Shown: positions 20,675 to 32,110 of the stretch, one piece after another | Layout: every line of letters starts with the position of its first letter | Position numbering within the stretch: the stretch's first letter is position 1 | DNA from: Phialophora verrucosa | Lineage: Eukaryota; Ascomycota; Eurotiomycetes; Chaetothyriales; Herpotrichiellaceae | Reading direction: 5' to 3' | DNA length: 64,000 nt | Assembly (NCBI GenBank): GCA_002099365.1 | Contig: MSED01000004.1 | Location: forward strand, 868,001-932,000 | Translations under genes and position numbers: made by a program | Notes under the pieces: generated by a model | Told to the model about the DNA's origin: nothing | Databases searched by the model: none | Seen by the model: the letters and a program-made list of their open reading frames with translations, nothing else

Positions 20675-23279
20675 ATGGCGCCGACAACGACTGCCTATAT
20701 ACCAATCCGACTAATTGATCCTCCCTTGCAAGATTGCGTCAAGGCAAACGAGCTTCTGAACAGTGTCGAAAATCTTGATGAAGGGCTTTCCTATTCCACA
20801 CACCGATTGCGGGCTCCATTGATTGCCATCGAGAAGAGTCTGGTGGGCATTCTTGTCCTCCTTCTCAATCGGACTGATCGCCTCCGCCACCCATTTCGAG
20901 AAACGAGCCTCGAAGAGACTTGCTTCAAGCAGACCGTCCGAGGATGTTCGAATGTCTTGGCGACGACCATCTACAATCTGAACCTTCTCGCTGCCAAAGG
21001 GTCTCCTGTCGCGGGCACTTGGGATGATTCCCAGAGACTTTTGGAAGTCTATGCGAAGGCGATACTGGAACTTACTGGCATGCTCAGTCCGTAAGTTATT
21101 CCGAGGCCCTCTTGGGTTGAAGTCGGACTAAACATCGGGAAGAGCCAAGACCGGTCCATCGACATCAGATTTCCTTGAAAACATCAAGAGGAAGAATAGT
21201 GAGGCATCAAGGCTAAAAAGGATTGTTGACGATCGTCAGAAGAAAGAACAAGCCACCAAAGCGGGCGGTCAAGGGCAAAACAACCGCCCGGCCGACATGT
21301 TTCCAGAAGCTCAAGCACCCAAAAAGGAACAAACCAAAGGAACGAAGGTCAGAGCTGAGAATGCAGCGACACAAACTTCGCAACAACCCACTCATGCTGA
21401 TGGCCCGATTAGCCCAGCTCCAACTCAGTCACACGATGACTGTACGGGGTACAGAAGAGGCCTAAAGGAAGGACGGAGCGGCGTTTGCCAGACGCTCAAG
21501 AGACTCAATCTCTTTGAGAACGAGGCCCCCAGAGGCAAACGAGCATCATGGCTGTTGAAGGCCATTGACAAAGATGCCAAGAGGGACTCCCCCGAGATAG
21601 TAGAACTTCTCCTTGAGCTGGGGGCTGATCCCGATCAGTTACCGTCCCAAGTCGATTTAGAGGACGCTACCTCCCTCCCGTTGTGCTATGCTGCAAAGAA
21701 AGGAGATGCAACTATCGTGGAACTGCTCCTCAAAAAGGGCGCAGACCTTCATGCCCGCGACCGCTTTGGTGATACTGTACTTCTTTGCGCCGCGAGATAT
21801 GGAAGGGACCGGTTGGTAAAGCTTCTGCTCAACGCACCGTATAGGGCCGACATCGAAGTACGAAATGCGGGTAACACTAGCCGCAAAGGATATACCCCAT
21901 TGATGATGGCGGTCCATTCCGGCCACCTAGAGACGGTCAAGTTGCTGCTCGACAAAGGAGCCAAACGCGAAGTGGTGGATGAAGCTGGGAACCCGTTGCT
22001 TTACATCGCTATCGGAAAGGGTGGACTGGGGATTACCAAGCTTCTTGTCGAAAGGGGCGGCGTACAGGTTGCGACCGTCGATGCCAAGTGTCAGGATACA
22101 CCGCTACATTGCGCAATTCGGAATGGATCCGTCGAAATCGGAAAATACCTCATTGACAAAGCTCCTGCTTTAGTCCACACACCGAATAATCAAAAAGAAA
22201 CTCCTCTTTCTTTGGCTGCAAGGAAGAAAATGCTGGCTCTGATTGAACCGTTGGTTAAATGTGGAGCCAGGACAGATGCAAAGGATGACCATGGTCGCAC
22301 GCCACTCCATGTTGCGGTCCTTGCCAAGGACATGGAGATGGTAAGAACGCTGGTCAAGGCAGGCGCAAAAGTAGAGACCCCCGATACTGCTGGGCGAACC
22401 CCGCTTCACAGCGCTGTTGTGGCGAAGGACGCTGCGAGTGCCAAAGTGTTGTTTGAGCTGGGTTCAAAAATCGACTGCTCCGACAACTATCAACGAACAC
22501 CGCTCCACGATGCCGTCACCGCCGAAGACCTAGAGTCGGTGAAGACTTTGCTCGCCCTCGGATGCAACATGGAGGTGAAGGATCGCGCGGGTAAATATCC
22601 ATTGCAATATGTTCTGGAAATGCCCAAGTCGAAAGAAGCCTCGGCCTTGGACCTACTGCGCGAATTTCTCAAGGTCCACGAGAGCAAAACAGCCTTTCAC
22701 AGAGGATTCCACGCATTGTCTAAAGCAACCCGTGATGGAAGGCTGGTATTCGTCCAAGAAATCCTCAGGAGCGATCCCGGACTCGTCACCTGGAGACCGC
22801 CTGCTGACAGTGCGTTCCAACTGCCTCTGCACGAAGCGGTCAAAGCAAACAAGATGGAAGTCCTCAAGGAGCTGTGTATGGCAACCAGAGGCTCGTCAAG
22901 CATCGACAGGAAGGACCATCGAGGTAATACCGCCTTACATCAGGCCATCATCAGCAACCGGCCGCAGATGATATCTCTGTTGATCGGCAATGGGGCCAAC
23001 AAGGAGCTCCCGTCAGGTGAAAATGATGGGTCATTGCCTCCTCTGCACCTTGCAGCTCGTGAAATGAATCTGAGGGCGGTAGAGGTGCTTTTGAGCATGA
23101 AGGTAGATGGGAAGAGGCGCATACCTGGGGGTGAGATCTGCGACAAGTGTAAGAATTTGAGAGAGTGGCCACAAGGGAGGAACGCCAGATGCGTTCTCCG
23201 CAACTTGGGTGTCAATGTCCGGTCGAGTCCCTATTTCGATTTAATCGACAAAACACTGCTAGCAGCCAGCAAGGCGTGA
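20675..23279 (+). CDS. Large ankyrin-repeat protein
   Basis: Two exons (20675-21090, 21143-23279) join in phase to 850 residues. Residues 1-140 form a helical N-terminal region that I do not recognise. Residues about 140-250 are Lys/Gln-rich and probably disordered. From about residue 290 to 800 there are roughly a dozen ankyrin repeats, seen from recurring G-x-TPLH-x-A and LL-x-x-GA motifs (for example GRTPLHVAV, GRTPLHSAV, QRTPLHDAV, GNTALHQAI). The C-terminal 60 residues have two close cysteines (CDKCK) and no further repeats. No kinase, NACHT or membrane segment is visible. The repeats imply protein binding; no specific role can be given. The first exon is tied to the second by the CC|A phase at the intron. 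Confidence 0.82.
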
Positions 23280-24065
23280 CAAGTGAGCCGGCGTCGACAA
23301 CGCACTACGGGGCCGCCATCAGAACGTGACAAGGCGAGCCGGTGCTGGTGTAGTCAACCAACACCGAAACACTCGCACCAGTCCTCTGGGATTAATTTCC
23401 TACGCTTTTCTTTCTGGGCCTTGGGCAACCAATACCTTGCTCGATGTCCTGTACTTCACCGCCGACTTCCCTCCCATTGGGCGGATAATAGTGCACACCG
23501 AAACTCTGGAATTACAACGGCACGAAAGCATCGAATTGCGACTATGTCGATTACCGGAGACGAATGGCGACGTCCACCACTAGCTGTTGGATGAGTGTTT
23601 CGGCGAATACTGGAACGGCGCGCGCAAGAGGCACCCTGCGAACCTGGAGCCCGGGGTACTTGTGAACCTAGGAACCTGACAATGCCGAAATCACTAGAAG
23701 TGGTGGTTGTCGGAGATGAAGTGGTCCATCTGACATCCCGAACAGGGAAGGGGTGTTATCACGGCCAGGATCACGATTATGACGAACCTTGAATGATCTA
23801 GGACGTACTATATACTACGCATGTACTAAGAAAATTTAATTACCAAACTATAGAACCCCTCCATGGCGGCCCTGCCGGGCTAGTAACGCGTGTATTGTCA
23901 TCCCTTTACGGCGCCTTGACTCCGATATAAAACAGATTCACCAATACAGGATGACAGATTCACCAATAGAGGCCGACGTCTCTCACGCACCAGCACCAGC
24001 ATCAGCATCATGCTCGGATGCCCTACGAGGTGCTCCCACGCGGCGAACTAAACTGCAACACCTCC
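23280..24065. other. Intergenic downstream of ankyrin gene
   Basis: Two convergent gene ends flank it. Nothing beyond short random frames is seen. Confidence 0.55.
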
Positions 24066-24398
24066 CTACGCCGGTACCGGTACTGCAAGGGTACATCCCG
24101 GACAAGTCGTGGGGACGACAGGAATGCTGCCTGTATCAACCTTGGCAGGCACGAGGGAGAGCGTCGCCGCCGCCGCCGCCGCTGCCCGGCACCGCGAATC
24201 GCCCGCCGCGAGGGGCTGGATGATGCCCCCGAGCGAGGCGTCGCAGAGGGCGAATGTCGTGGCGGACACGCAGATGAATTGGCCGGGGAACGCACATCTC
24301 CCGCGGGCGAGATAGGCTAGCTGTGGCAAGGGGAGGGCTGTCACGATGGTGGTGAGTGGCAGCAGGCCGAGGGTGGAGAGAATGCAGAGTAGACGCAT
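24066..24398 (-). CDS. Small secreted protein, CBM19/chitin-binding-like
   Basis: A 110-residue single-exon frame starts with a clear signal peptide (hydrophobic core LLCILSTLGLLPLTTIVTA at about 3-21). It is followed by a compact Cys-containing segment, CAFPGQFICVSATTFALCD with a later DSRC, whose spacing resembles fungal CBM19-type chitin-binding modules. A run of seven alanines, encoded by a GCG/GCC repeat, and a Pro/Val-rich tail with CPGC follow. The start ATG is the only one giving a signal peptide. It may be a cell-wall or effector-like protein. Small size and repeat-coded alanines lower certainty. Its neighbours offer no functional hint. Confidence 0.6.
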   Translation of the reverse strand: MRLLCILSTLGLLPLTTIVTALPLPQLAYLARGRCAFPGQFICVSATTFALCDASLGGIIQPLAAGDSRCRAAAAAAATLSLVPAKVDTGSIPVVPTTCPGCTLAVPVPA

Positions 24399-24841
24399 AG
24401 TCCTGGATGTGGATGAGGTTGTAGGAGCGTAGACTGTTGTTCTTGTGGATGAGGGTTTGCTTGTTTCGACTCGATTAGATTCGATTCAGTTTTGGTGTTG
24501 GTGTTGGGACGTGTTAAGGGACCGAGTTTCTGAAATTAAGGGCTGTTGCTCTTTGTGTGATATTGACAATGAGAACGGTCATCCTTGAATCATGTTGAGG
24601 GACGAGAATAGCGTTTTGTTCATCTACGAGGCGAACTTGAAAGAGCCGGCTGGTGAGATGGCTTTGTATGAAAAGCAACGAAAACAATGAAGGTGCACAA
24701 TGTGAATGACTCTAAGCTAGATGCTGTCCGCACATGGACCTCGTTTTGGCTTTGCAGAGCCAAGCTCAACATTTGGGAGGATATCAGCAAAACCTATTTC
24801 GGAGTACACGCCACCGCAAGACAACTCTCCTGCAACGTAAC
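24399..24841. other. Intergenic, promoter of secreted protein
   Basis: No gene is supported; the stretch separates the secreted-protein start from the GST stop. Confidence 0.55.
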
Positions 24842-26044
24842 TCACTCCTTTGTGGGAGCATACTTCCTCTTCGCAGCCGGCAACCGTTCCACCACTCTTG
24901 GAACCATATACTCTTTGTCCCAAGTGCACGTGACGCTGGGATGCTGCATGCACAATTTCGCCCACTTGGCAAAGCGTGGTGCATTCGATGTCGACGGGTT
25001 GGTATCGAGCATGGCCTTGGCAAGGCGAGACGGGAAAATGATGTCGTTGCAGAAGTCGATGAGTCGAAGGACGAAGGGCGTCGTCATGGCCTTGCAGGGG
25101 TGAGTCGGTGTACTAGGACAAGTATATGTGAAAGACAGGGAGAACACAGCACCTACCTCGACAAAAGTCAATCTCTCACTTCCTGCAAAGTATGGCCCGT
25201 TGCCATTCGTGCCAACATCCGATAACAATGGCTCAATCTCCTTCTCCAAGAGCACAAGGATCTCGTCCACAATTTTCTCTTGTGGCATCCCACGGTCGGC
25301 ACCCACGAGTTTGAACATCAGTGGGTTAACCTTCGTGAAGTAAGTATCCACAAAATAAGACATCCGATAGCGTAGGTACGCCGTATCAGCTGCAGAAGAT
25401 GTTCCCGATGAATCTGGGTTCGATGGAAGAACTGGGAGGATGTGGGATGGATAAAGGTCCGTAAGGAATGAGACAATTTGTGCCGATTCGATGAGAGTGA
25501 ATTTCTGGTTCGACCCTGTTGGAGTGTACTGGAAGACAGGCACTAGGCCACGCTGGATCAACAGGATGATTAGTACAACCAAAGACAATAGGTCCACATC
25601 CGAGAAGCTTGCCTCAGAAAATTATGGAGAGAACGTGATCAAAGTAACATGAAGAGCAAGTGACACTGGCGTTGACGAGGATCCTTTCTGGATAGTCTTC
25701 CGAGCGTGAACACCAAGGTATCACATCCTGGACCAGGAAGGGTGATACCAGCTCAAGCCATACACCACCCTTGGATAATGAAGACAAGCACCTGCTACAG
25801 CACATACAACCAAAAAGAAACTCACAGGATTCAGCACCAGGAACCAATCCGGCCTCGGCACGTCCATATCAATGAGCACCTCTTCATATTCAAGCCCAAG
25901 CTCTTTGAGCACAATGTGCACCCGGTGCGACCACCCGCAGCCATGGTTCGTATACAGTGTAATCTTGGCTTGGTCACCGGCACCAGCACTGTTCTTACTG
26001 TCGACTTGGACCGATATAGTGGCTGGAGTTGAGGCCGACGACAT
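24842..26044 (-). CDS. Glutathione S-transferase, omega-like
   Basis: Three exons (25826-26044, 25157-25552, 24842-25090) join at phase 0 to 287 residues. The N-terminal thioredoxin fold has LYTNHGCGWSHRVHIVLKEL, where the Cys is the likely glutathione-linking residue, then NPRGLVPV with the cis-Pro and the glutathione-contact ESAQIVSFL. The C-terminal helical domain follows, with FVEAMTTPFVLRL at the last junction. The Cys-type active site points to omega or GSH-reductase-like GSTs (thioltransferase, dehydroascorbate reduction) rather than Tyr/Ser GSTs. The first intron (25553-25825, 273 bases) is long for this window, but its ends join perfectly conserved text. An upstream in-frame ATG at 26104 would add 20 residues. 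Cytosolic detoxification or redox role likely. Confidence 0.85.
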
Positions 26045-26830
26045 GGTGGATGACGGAGATAAAACTGGAATGCCTGGAAAGAGAAAGGGTTGAGTGGGGC
26101 TCAAAGCTTGTCTAGCAGAGTCAGACTAGGGTTGTTGATGTGCTTGGAAATGTGATATCCGTATTCAGAGGGGGTCTGTGTCAAGAAATGAGACAAACGA
26201 AGAAGAGGAGAGAGGTGGAGGAAACTGAGCTGGGGAGTCGCGAATACTTGTACACCGCACCGCAGGCTGCTTCCTTCAGCTTCTAGCTCGAAAGTTGGCG
26301 GACCAATTTCGACCGAATCCTGCGCGCTGCTGCGTGAATTCACGACCTGCAAAAAAACGAGTTTTCCATGAAATATTGGGATTGTTTGAAGTCGAAGACG
26401 TTGTGTCGTGCTGGACGGGGTGTCGGCGAGGCTGTGTGTCCCTGAAAGCAGCGTGCTGGAAGATGTCAGTCTGGTCCGAAGTTTTCATCACGGCTACAAA
26501 ATGCATGGGTCGACAGCTTTGCCACATGATCACGTGTACCGGAGAAAGGTTTCGCCGAGCCAGGACAGCCTTGTCTCCCAGTCCTGGAGGGAAGCCTCTT
26601 TCAATCGAAGGTAAGAACACAGAGCGCATAAGTCATCGCACGGAAGATATTCCTACGTCCCTATCTGGTTAGCCTGCGATGAAGCACAGACGAAGTTATA
26701 ATACCGTACAATGAGCTTGAGATGTGTTAACCGGAACTACAGACTGAATCCTGACTCCCCGACGCATTCGGATTTGAACACCACCGACACCGACGCTGAC
26801 GAATTGAACTACTGCTCGGTAAAGGGCTCG
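26045..26830. other. Intergenic upstream of GST
   Basis: Holds the GST promoter side and the 3' flank of the next gene. No supported gene. Confidence 0.55.
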
Positions 26831-28645
26831 TTATTCCTCTTTCTTGAGCCCACATAACGCCACCTTCATCTTCGCCAACTCTTTTACAAAAGAGATTCCC
26901 GCAGGCTGCGGTACGAGGAGGGCCAGGCAACATGCGCTGGTGACGCAACCATAGGCCAGCATCCTCAGATGACGACCTGGGAAAAATTGAGCCACAATAT
27001 ATCCTGAGAACGCAATTGCTGCGCATCGCCAGAGAGGCAAGGGTGATGATACTATGATCGGTAGTTTCGACAAAGGCTCAGCAGCCAGCAATGTGGAAGG
27101 ATCCCGCGCCTTCGGGGTTATTGGCGTCTGATCAACTGTCGCAACTCCAGGGTTTCGCGACTCGTCTGCGTACGGATCATAGCTGGCCTCGGAGGTCGCT
27201 TCCCTGCGGAGGGAGGTCTTTAAGCCTTCTACCTCTCTCTGAAATGCCTGCAGCTGAGTCTGAAGACCTTTGATTTCGTCCATTGCATGGTTGAATCGTT
27301 TCTGCCACATCGTTTCCGTGTCCTGCAAGCATGCCGCTGACGCCACCATTGGGCTCCGCAGAGGATCCGCCCTGGCGATCCGCCTGCGAGCGACAACGGA
27401 AGAATTAGGAGCACTCGCGCAGGCGTTGCTTCTGGGCGGATGGACTGCAGGATAGCTGAGGTTGGAAAAGGTGAAATCCGCGACCATTGGAGAGCCCCAA
27501 GATGCAGTGGAGGAAGAAAGACCCGAGTCTGGGTTGTCTTCGAATCGCCAAGGTATGTTCTCGAAGGTCGCTTTTAGCGAGGATATGAGGAGCTCATCTT
27601 TGTTGACGGCAGCACCAGTATCGAGGCGGAGCCTCGTGTGTTGGACCTTGCTGCCTCGATGGATGGGAAAGAAAGGAGCGGGCGTGACAGGTGAGGTGCA
27701 CCTTGAAAGCCGCTCCAGCGCGTCTTTCAATATCGGCAACAGGTGAGACAGGGCCCAATCCCCAATTGCTTGAATCCAGACCATGAATTTGTTAAAGTGC
27801 ACATCGTTGCTGAGATCGAATTGGCAGAGAGGGGCCATGTAGTACTTTTGGCCTTGTGTCAGATCCAGCCAGTGTAAATTGATCAATGCGAAGCTGTTGT
27901 CGATGGTGCAGGAAAATGAAACAGGTGGCTCCGGAATCTGATAAGCATTCGATTCCCTGGATGCTCTAGCGTAAAGCATTTGGAGTGCCCGAACACAATA
28001 AGACCCGGTGATGCCGCATTGGTTGTTTGCCAACTCCACGCGATGTTCTTTGTTGCCGTGGGCACGTTCGAACGTCATGAAAGGGCAGTAGGCCACTGCC
28101 CCAGGGTTAAGATAGCCGCTGTCCCATTCGACCATCGTGCCGGTTGGTTGAAGCGATTGCGGGATAAGTGACAATTCTCTGCTCGAGAACGCAGCCGCCG
28201 AAAACCCACAAACCAAGTTAGGATGTGGTATGGAAAGGTCATATATTGGTTCGGATTGATTGACTGTTCGTTCAGGTAGAGCCTCACGACTGCTGAATGA
28301 GGGCACCATACAGCGGGAGAGCAGCTCAGTTGTAAGGGGTGGCAGCAAATTTGGCGGGAATATCGGGGAAGATCCAAATCCTCGGCCTGTAGCGACTTGG
28401 TTCCAGAAGCAGGTTTTCTGCTCGTCAAAGCGAGACGTGTCCTGATTTGCAGCTTCGAAAGTCTGCAGGAACGACGACGGAATACGGTCCTTGGGTGCAC
28501 TGTCGAGAACGCGAATTTGGTGCGCTGCTAACACTTCTCGCCGGAACGCTCGCCATGACAGATGACTGCCGTCGTAGGATGTCGATAGAATATCTGAGTC
28601 GTCGGAAGACAAGGAGGGCGTCGAGGATCTGCTGGATGAAGACAT
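26831..28645 (-). CDS. DUF7924-like fungal protein with C-terminal membrane segments
   Basis: A 604-residue intronless protein. A Ser-rich N-terminus is followed by a conserved region of the fungus-specific type I recognise as DUF7924-like: YDLSIPHPNLVCGFS, TGTMVEWDSGYLNPG, YCPFMTFERA, NNQCGITGSYCVRALQML and SCTIDNSFALINLHW. A coiled coil (about residues 435-465) and two hydrophobic stretches near 535-580 (LWRCAAIAFSGYIVAQFF and LAYGCVTSACCLALLV) suggest tail anchoring in a membrane. The layout of strands and the acidic residue in PFMTFE recall restriction-endonuclease-like folds, but the lysine usual in E-x-K is absent, so catalysis is doubtful. Function unknown. A shorter relative lies 1.4 kb away on the same strand. 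Confidence 0.75.
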   Translation of the reverse strand: MSSSSRSSTPSLSSDDSDILSTSYDGSHLSWRAFRREVLAAHQIRVLDSAPKDRIPSSFLQTFEAANQDTSRFDEQKTCFWNQVATGRGFGSSPIFPPNLLPPLTTELLSRCMVPSFSSREALPERTVNQSEPIYDLSIPHPNLVCGFSAAAFSSRELSLIPQSLQPTGTMVEWDSGYLNPGAVAYCPFMTFERAHGNKEHRVELANNQCGITGSYCVRALQMLYARASRESNAYQIPEPPVSFSCTIDNSFALINLHWLDLTQGQKYYMAPLCQFDLSNDVHFNKFMVWIQAIGDWALSHLLPILKDALERLSRCTSPVTPAPFFPIHRGSKVQHTRLRLDTGAAVNKDELLISSLKATFENIPWRFEDNPDSGLSSSTASWGSPMVADFTFSNLSYPAVHPPRSNACASAPNSSVVARRRIARADPLRSPMVASAACLQDTETMWQKRFNHAMDEIKGLQTQLQAFQREVEGLKTSLRREATSEASYDPYADESRNPGVATVDQTPITPKARDPSTLLAAEPLSKLPIIVSSPLPLWRCAAIAFSGYIVAQFFPGRHLRMLAYGCVTSACCLALLVPQPAGISFVKELAKMKVALCGLKKEE

Positions 28646-30076
28646 AGTCCAAAGACGTGGGGCCTTAAGTCAATGTCGAATTACTGCTCTTGAAGCGTTT
28701 CCTGATCGATCCGTCAATCGGCTCGTAAGCTCAGTAAATGCGGCAGCAGCACCCGAGTCAGCTTTGCTTCATCAAGTCACTGTTGTAGCAGACTGAATTG
28801 TGGTCGGCGAATCCCATGCGAAACCTTGAACAGCGAAATGAAGTAGAGGCGAGAGGGATGAACGCGAGTTGGCATAGATAGGCAAGGGCTCGAGAAAGAG
28901 TCGACCCCAATATAGGTCAGCTTCATGAGTATAGAAAGGAAATTTAGTAGCAGGAGCGGGGCACTTCACACGTTGCATGATATGTCCACTCCCGGGGAGA
29001 TTTAGCACGCTATTTCCGACGCGTGAAGAGCCCATTGACGAATCGACATAGGTGGGCAATGAGGGGTGAGTTGCTGTCACTGGACACATCATCGTCGAGA
29101 CGCTTGGCAGGGGCAAAGACGCACAGTTGCTCCAGCCCCGGTTCTAGTCATATCACAGTGCTTGAGTACCGAGTATACAAATCGGCAACGCGCGTACGCT
29201 GCGAGGAGTCGCATAGAGGAGCTCGTAGACTGGTCGGCATGGAAGGCTGTGAATCTGGGTCTATAGCTAGCCCTGAAGCTAGGCTAGCAGCAGTGTTTCA
29301 TCATAATAGACTAGGCAAGGACTGGGGGAGGTAGCGGCTGGTCATGCTCGAAATGTAGATCAAGAGACCGGTTTGGCCGAAGCTCCGCGCGTGTGGGAGT
29401 CAGTCTCGGCGGTTCGACGAAGAACGAGGGGTTGGTCACAGGCGTAGATGTGGAGAAGGCTGGACGCCTTGAAGAATACTCGTAGGCGGGGGAAGATTCA
29501 TCTCTGCAGCTTCGGCAGCCACATGAGCGCTTCGAGGGAGTCAAAAAAGGACGAACACAAAAAAAGCGTGGAAAGTGATAGTGGCTGTTGTATTGCGTCG
29601 AGGCTAACTAGATTGGGTCTAGCTGTATTTACAGCAGCGGCAAGAAAGCCAATCACAAATCGGAGTCTGCCTGCCTTTGATTCGGACTCACCTCCCTTTT
29701 GCTTGCACATGAAGGAACTGTCATGCCATTCACAGCTGCGGTTGTGCAGCAATACACTTCATCGGAAGTACTGCCGCTCTTCTCTATGACAACAGCACGC
29801 ACTCCTCTTCTCCGCGACGGACTCTCACCCCGACAAGCTTTGACAGGTGTTGGTGGCGATGACTCTGGCTCCCACAAGTGACAGAAAGCCAGTGAAGGCA
29901 AGAGGATTGTCTGGTTTCAAAATGACTATCATTATTGTCTTTGATCATAACTCGTAATACTATGTTCATAAGTTTTGTCTGCTTTTCTGTTCCAGAGATT
30001 GTGCCACACAATTGCCAGTTGCCGATCGCCCATAGCAAATAACCAACACCGAGATATTACAAGTCTTCAACTTCCC
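28646..30076. other. Intergenic between two DUF7924-like genes
   Basis: No firm gene. Two minus-strand frames have coding-like third positions: 29653-29901 (begins MPSLAFCHLWEPES and runs into a good gtgagt donor) and 29311-29544 (Ser/Pro-rich, 77 codons). They might be exons of one small unrecognised gene, but I could not join them in phase. Confidence 0.4.
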
Positions 30077-31270
30077 TCAGGATGTCCGAATCCACTTGGG
30101 ACTGACTTGGGCCAGCACGCTCCTGATAGCCCCCAACTTGCTCCGGCCAGGACTCATACTCCCGTTGAAGCTCATCGCTCCGTCGAGGTCCGCGCTCGGG
30201 AAGCCGTCGGACAGATGTTCTCTGCCAGAATCCAGCTGGACTAAGGCGTCGAGATTCGCAAGCAGAGTGAAAATCTGCTGCAGGTGACAGTTCTCCGCCC
30301 AGACAAAGATACTGGTCAGTCTCGAGAGCAGACATTCCACATCCTCCTCGTCACTAAGGGCGTAGGATCGAATCGGAGCGCAATTGTGCGAGAGGCCACC
30401 TTGAGACGTGTGTAAATTCAGTGTCGCCATCCTGTTGTTACCTTCTGAGTCGTTGTGGATCGAAAGTGAGAAGCTCTGCACCGCTCTCTGAGATTGCCAG
30501 AAGAGGTTCCTGCCGTGCATTTGTATGAATTGCTCCTGTGCCGCCTCGGCGAGTAGAGCAAGGGCATTGTTACAAGTAGAGGCGGATCCGGCGGCGGCAT
30601 TTTGTGCTGCTTCTAGAGAGGTGCTCTGGACTTCTACTGTAAGAAAAGGCCAGAGAAGTGTGTTGTTCCCGACAACGGGCTGCGAGAGTTTTGCCAGATT
30701 GCAAGGCTCCCCATACGCATTCGAGATGATTCCGTCCTGGAGCTCGAGTTCGTGTTCCGTGAAGTTTTTCGAGCTGAAGCCAATGGTGATATTGGGCCTG
30801 GGCACTGAAAGAGGCATGCTCCAAGTAGCATTCTGACTTGAGAGCCGGCCAACTGGGTTACCATTTGGCACGGCATCAATGTGGAATGCCGTGTCGGTCT
30901 TGATCTGGAGCTTCTTGGATGATTGTGTTGCAGTTTGGATCAACGGTAGTAGTAGGTCGGTTAGCTGCTTGTCGCTCATTCTCGGCTTTCGTTGCAACCT
31001 CTGGGTGAATCTTCGGGCTTCTGGGTGACACCGCCGAACATCCTTGGAGGGTATCCCCAAAGCGAAAGCATGCCTGCTCCACTGTTCCTCCGTGAGTTGG
31101 CTGTCATCGACACAAATGCGGTTGGGATACAGGGTGTGTTGGCGATAGTATGAGGAAGCGAAAGGCGCGGCTTTCTCACGGTTGGAGATGTCCCTCGAAG
31201 GGAAGTACTGACTGCTTTGAGATGATAGGATGCTCGCGGGGCTGGTTGACGGAGGTAAGACGTAGGCCAT
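30077..31270 (-). CDS. DUF7924-like fungal protein, shorter relative
   Basis: A 397-residue intronless protein. It shares with the larger gene at 26831-28645 the order: polar N-terminus, SVPRPNITIGFSSKNFTEHEL (compare IPHPNLVCGFSAAAF), LWPFLTVEVQ (compare YCPFMTFER), SASTCNNALALL (compare GSYCVRALQML) and a following beta-rich segment with FSLSIHNDSEGNNRMATLNLH. In better known family members the motif reads PFLTVEFK; here Lys is replaced by Gln. No membrane segments are seen. Identity between the two neighbours is low, so an old duplication or independent recruitment are both possible. Function unknown. Confidence 0.72.
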   Translation of the reverse strand: MAYVLPPSTSPASILSSQSSQYFPSRDISNREKAAPFASSYYRQHTLYPNRICVDDSQLTEEQWSRHAFALGIPSKDVRRCHPEARRFTQRLQRKPRMSDKQLTDLLLPLIQTATQSSKKLQIKTDTAFHIDAVPNGNPVGRLSSQNATWSMPLSVPRPNITIGFSSKNFTEHELELQDGIISNAYGEPCNLAKLSQPVVGNNTLLWPFLTVEVQSTSLEAAQNAAAGSASTCNNALALLAEAAQEQFIQMHGRNLFWQSQRAVQSFSLSIHNDSEGNNRMATLNLHTSQGGLSHNCAPIRSYALSDEEDVECLLSRLTSIFVWAENCHLQQIFTLLANLDALVQLDSGREHLSDGFPSADLDGAMSFNGSMSPGRSKLGAIRSVLAQVSPKWIRTS

Positions 31271-32110
31271 TGTGGTTGTTTCGGTGTGTATAAATGTGGA
31301 TTGTGTGACCTGTGTTGGGACCGAATGAGTGTTTTATCTTCGTCTGGGAGTCTTGAGATGTCGGAGGTTGGCGATACACCTATATACCTCGTCCACTGCA
31401 TATTCCTGGTCAAAAGCAAGTACCGCCAGGAAATCATGCAATGGCAGGCTCACGGATGCACCCATAACAAATGATACTATTCATGGTTGCTAGACCTATC
31501 CTACAGAACCCAGACTCTGATTGGATGCCGGCTCAGTCAAGCTCTGTATCCTGCATTAGCCCAGAGCATTGCCGGCGGCACGCGAGCAAGAGCCGCACCT
31601 ACGTTAGTCCTCGCGTCCCGTGTATACCAGTTTCAGATTCTGCTAATGTCGGCGCTTAGCAGGCACCTCCACGGTATCGATCTGTTCTCGTGGCGTAGTG
31701 TGGGGACCCGGGATCCGCGAATCAACACCCGGCGCTTGGCCAGTATTTTAGGATTTGCGCAGAGTAACCGAGGAAATCGTTTTGATCCGAAGTCCGTCCT
31801 TCTGGCGGCGGAGGATGTATCAACGCTAGGCTGCCTCCCTGGTATTCGACTAGAGGTGATGGAGGAGATCAGTAAATAGAAAACATTGCAGTTCCGGGCA
31901 GCTTCAAATGGAGATCAGATGCCATTGTGTCCAGGGCATTGCAGACTAGTCCCAAGACCTCTGGCCCGGAAGACCTTGCCACCATCAGGCGCACCGCGTG
32001 GGGGACAAAGTTCGCAAAATACCAACGGTTAAGGTCTTCTTGGGAGAAATATAATGATGCAATTCACCTCCGCACGCAGTACCAAAGTAGCAATCCTGGG
32101 AATTGGTCCA
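31271..32110. other. Intergenic
   Basis: One open frame of 130 codons (31487-31879, +) has no recognisable similarity and is not called. Otherwise nothing is seen. Confidence 0.5.
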
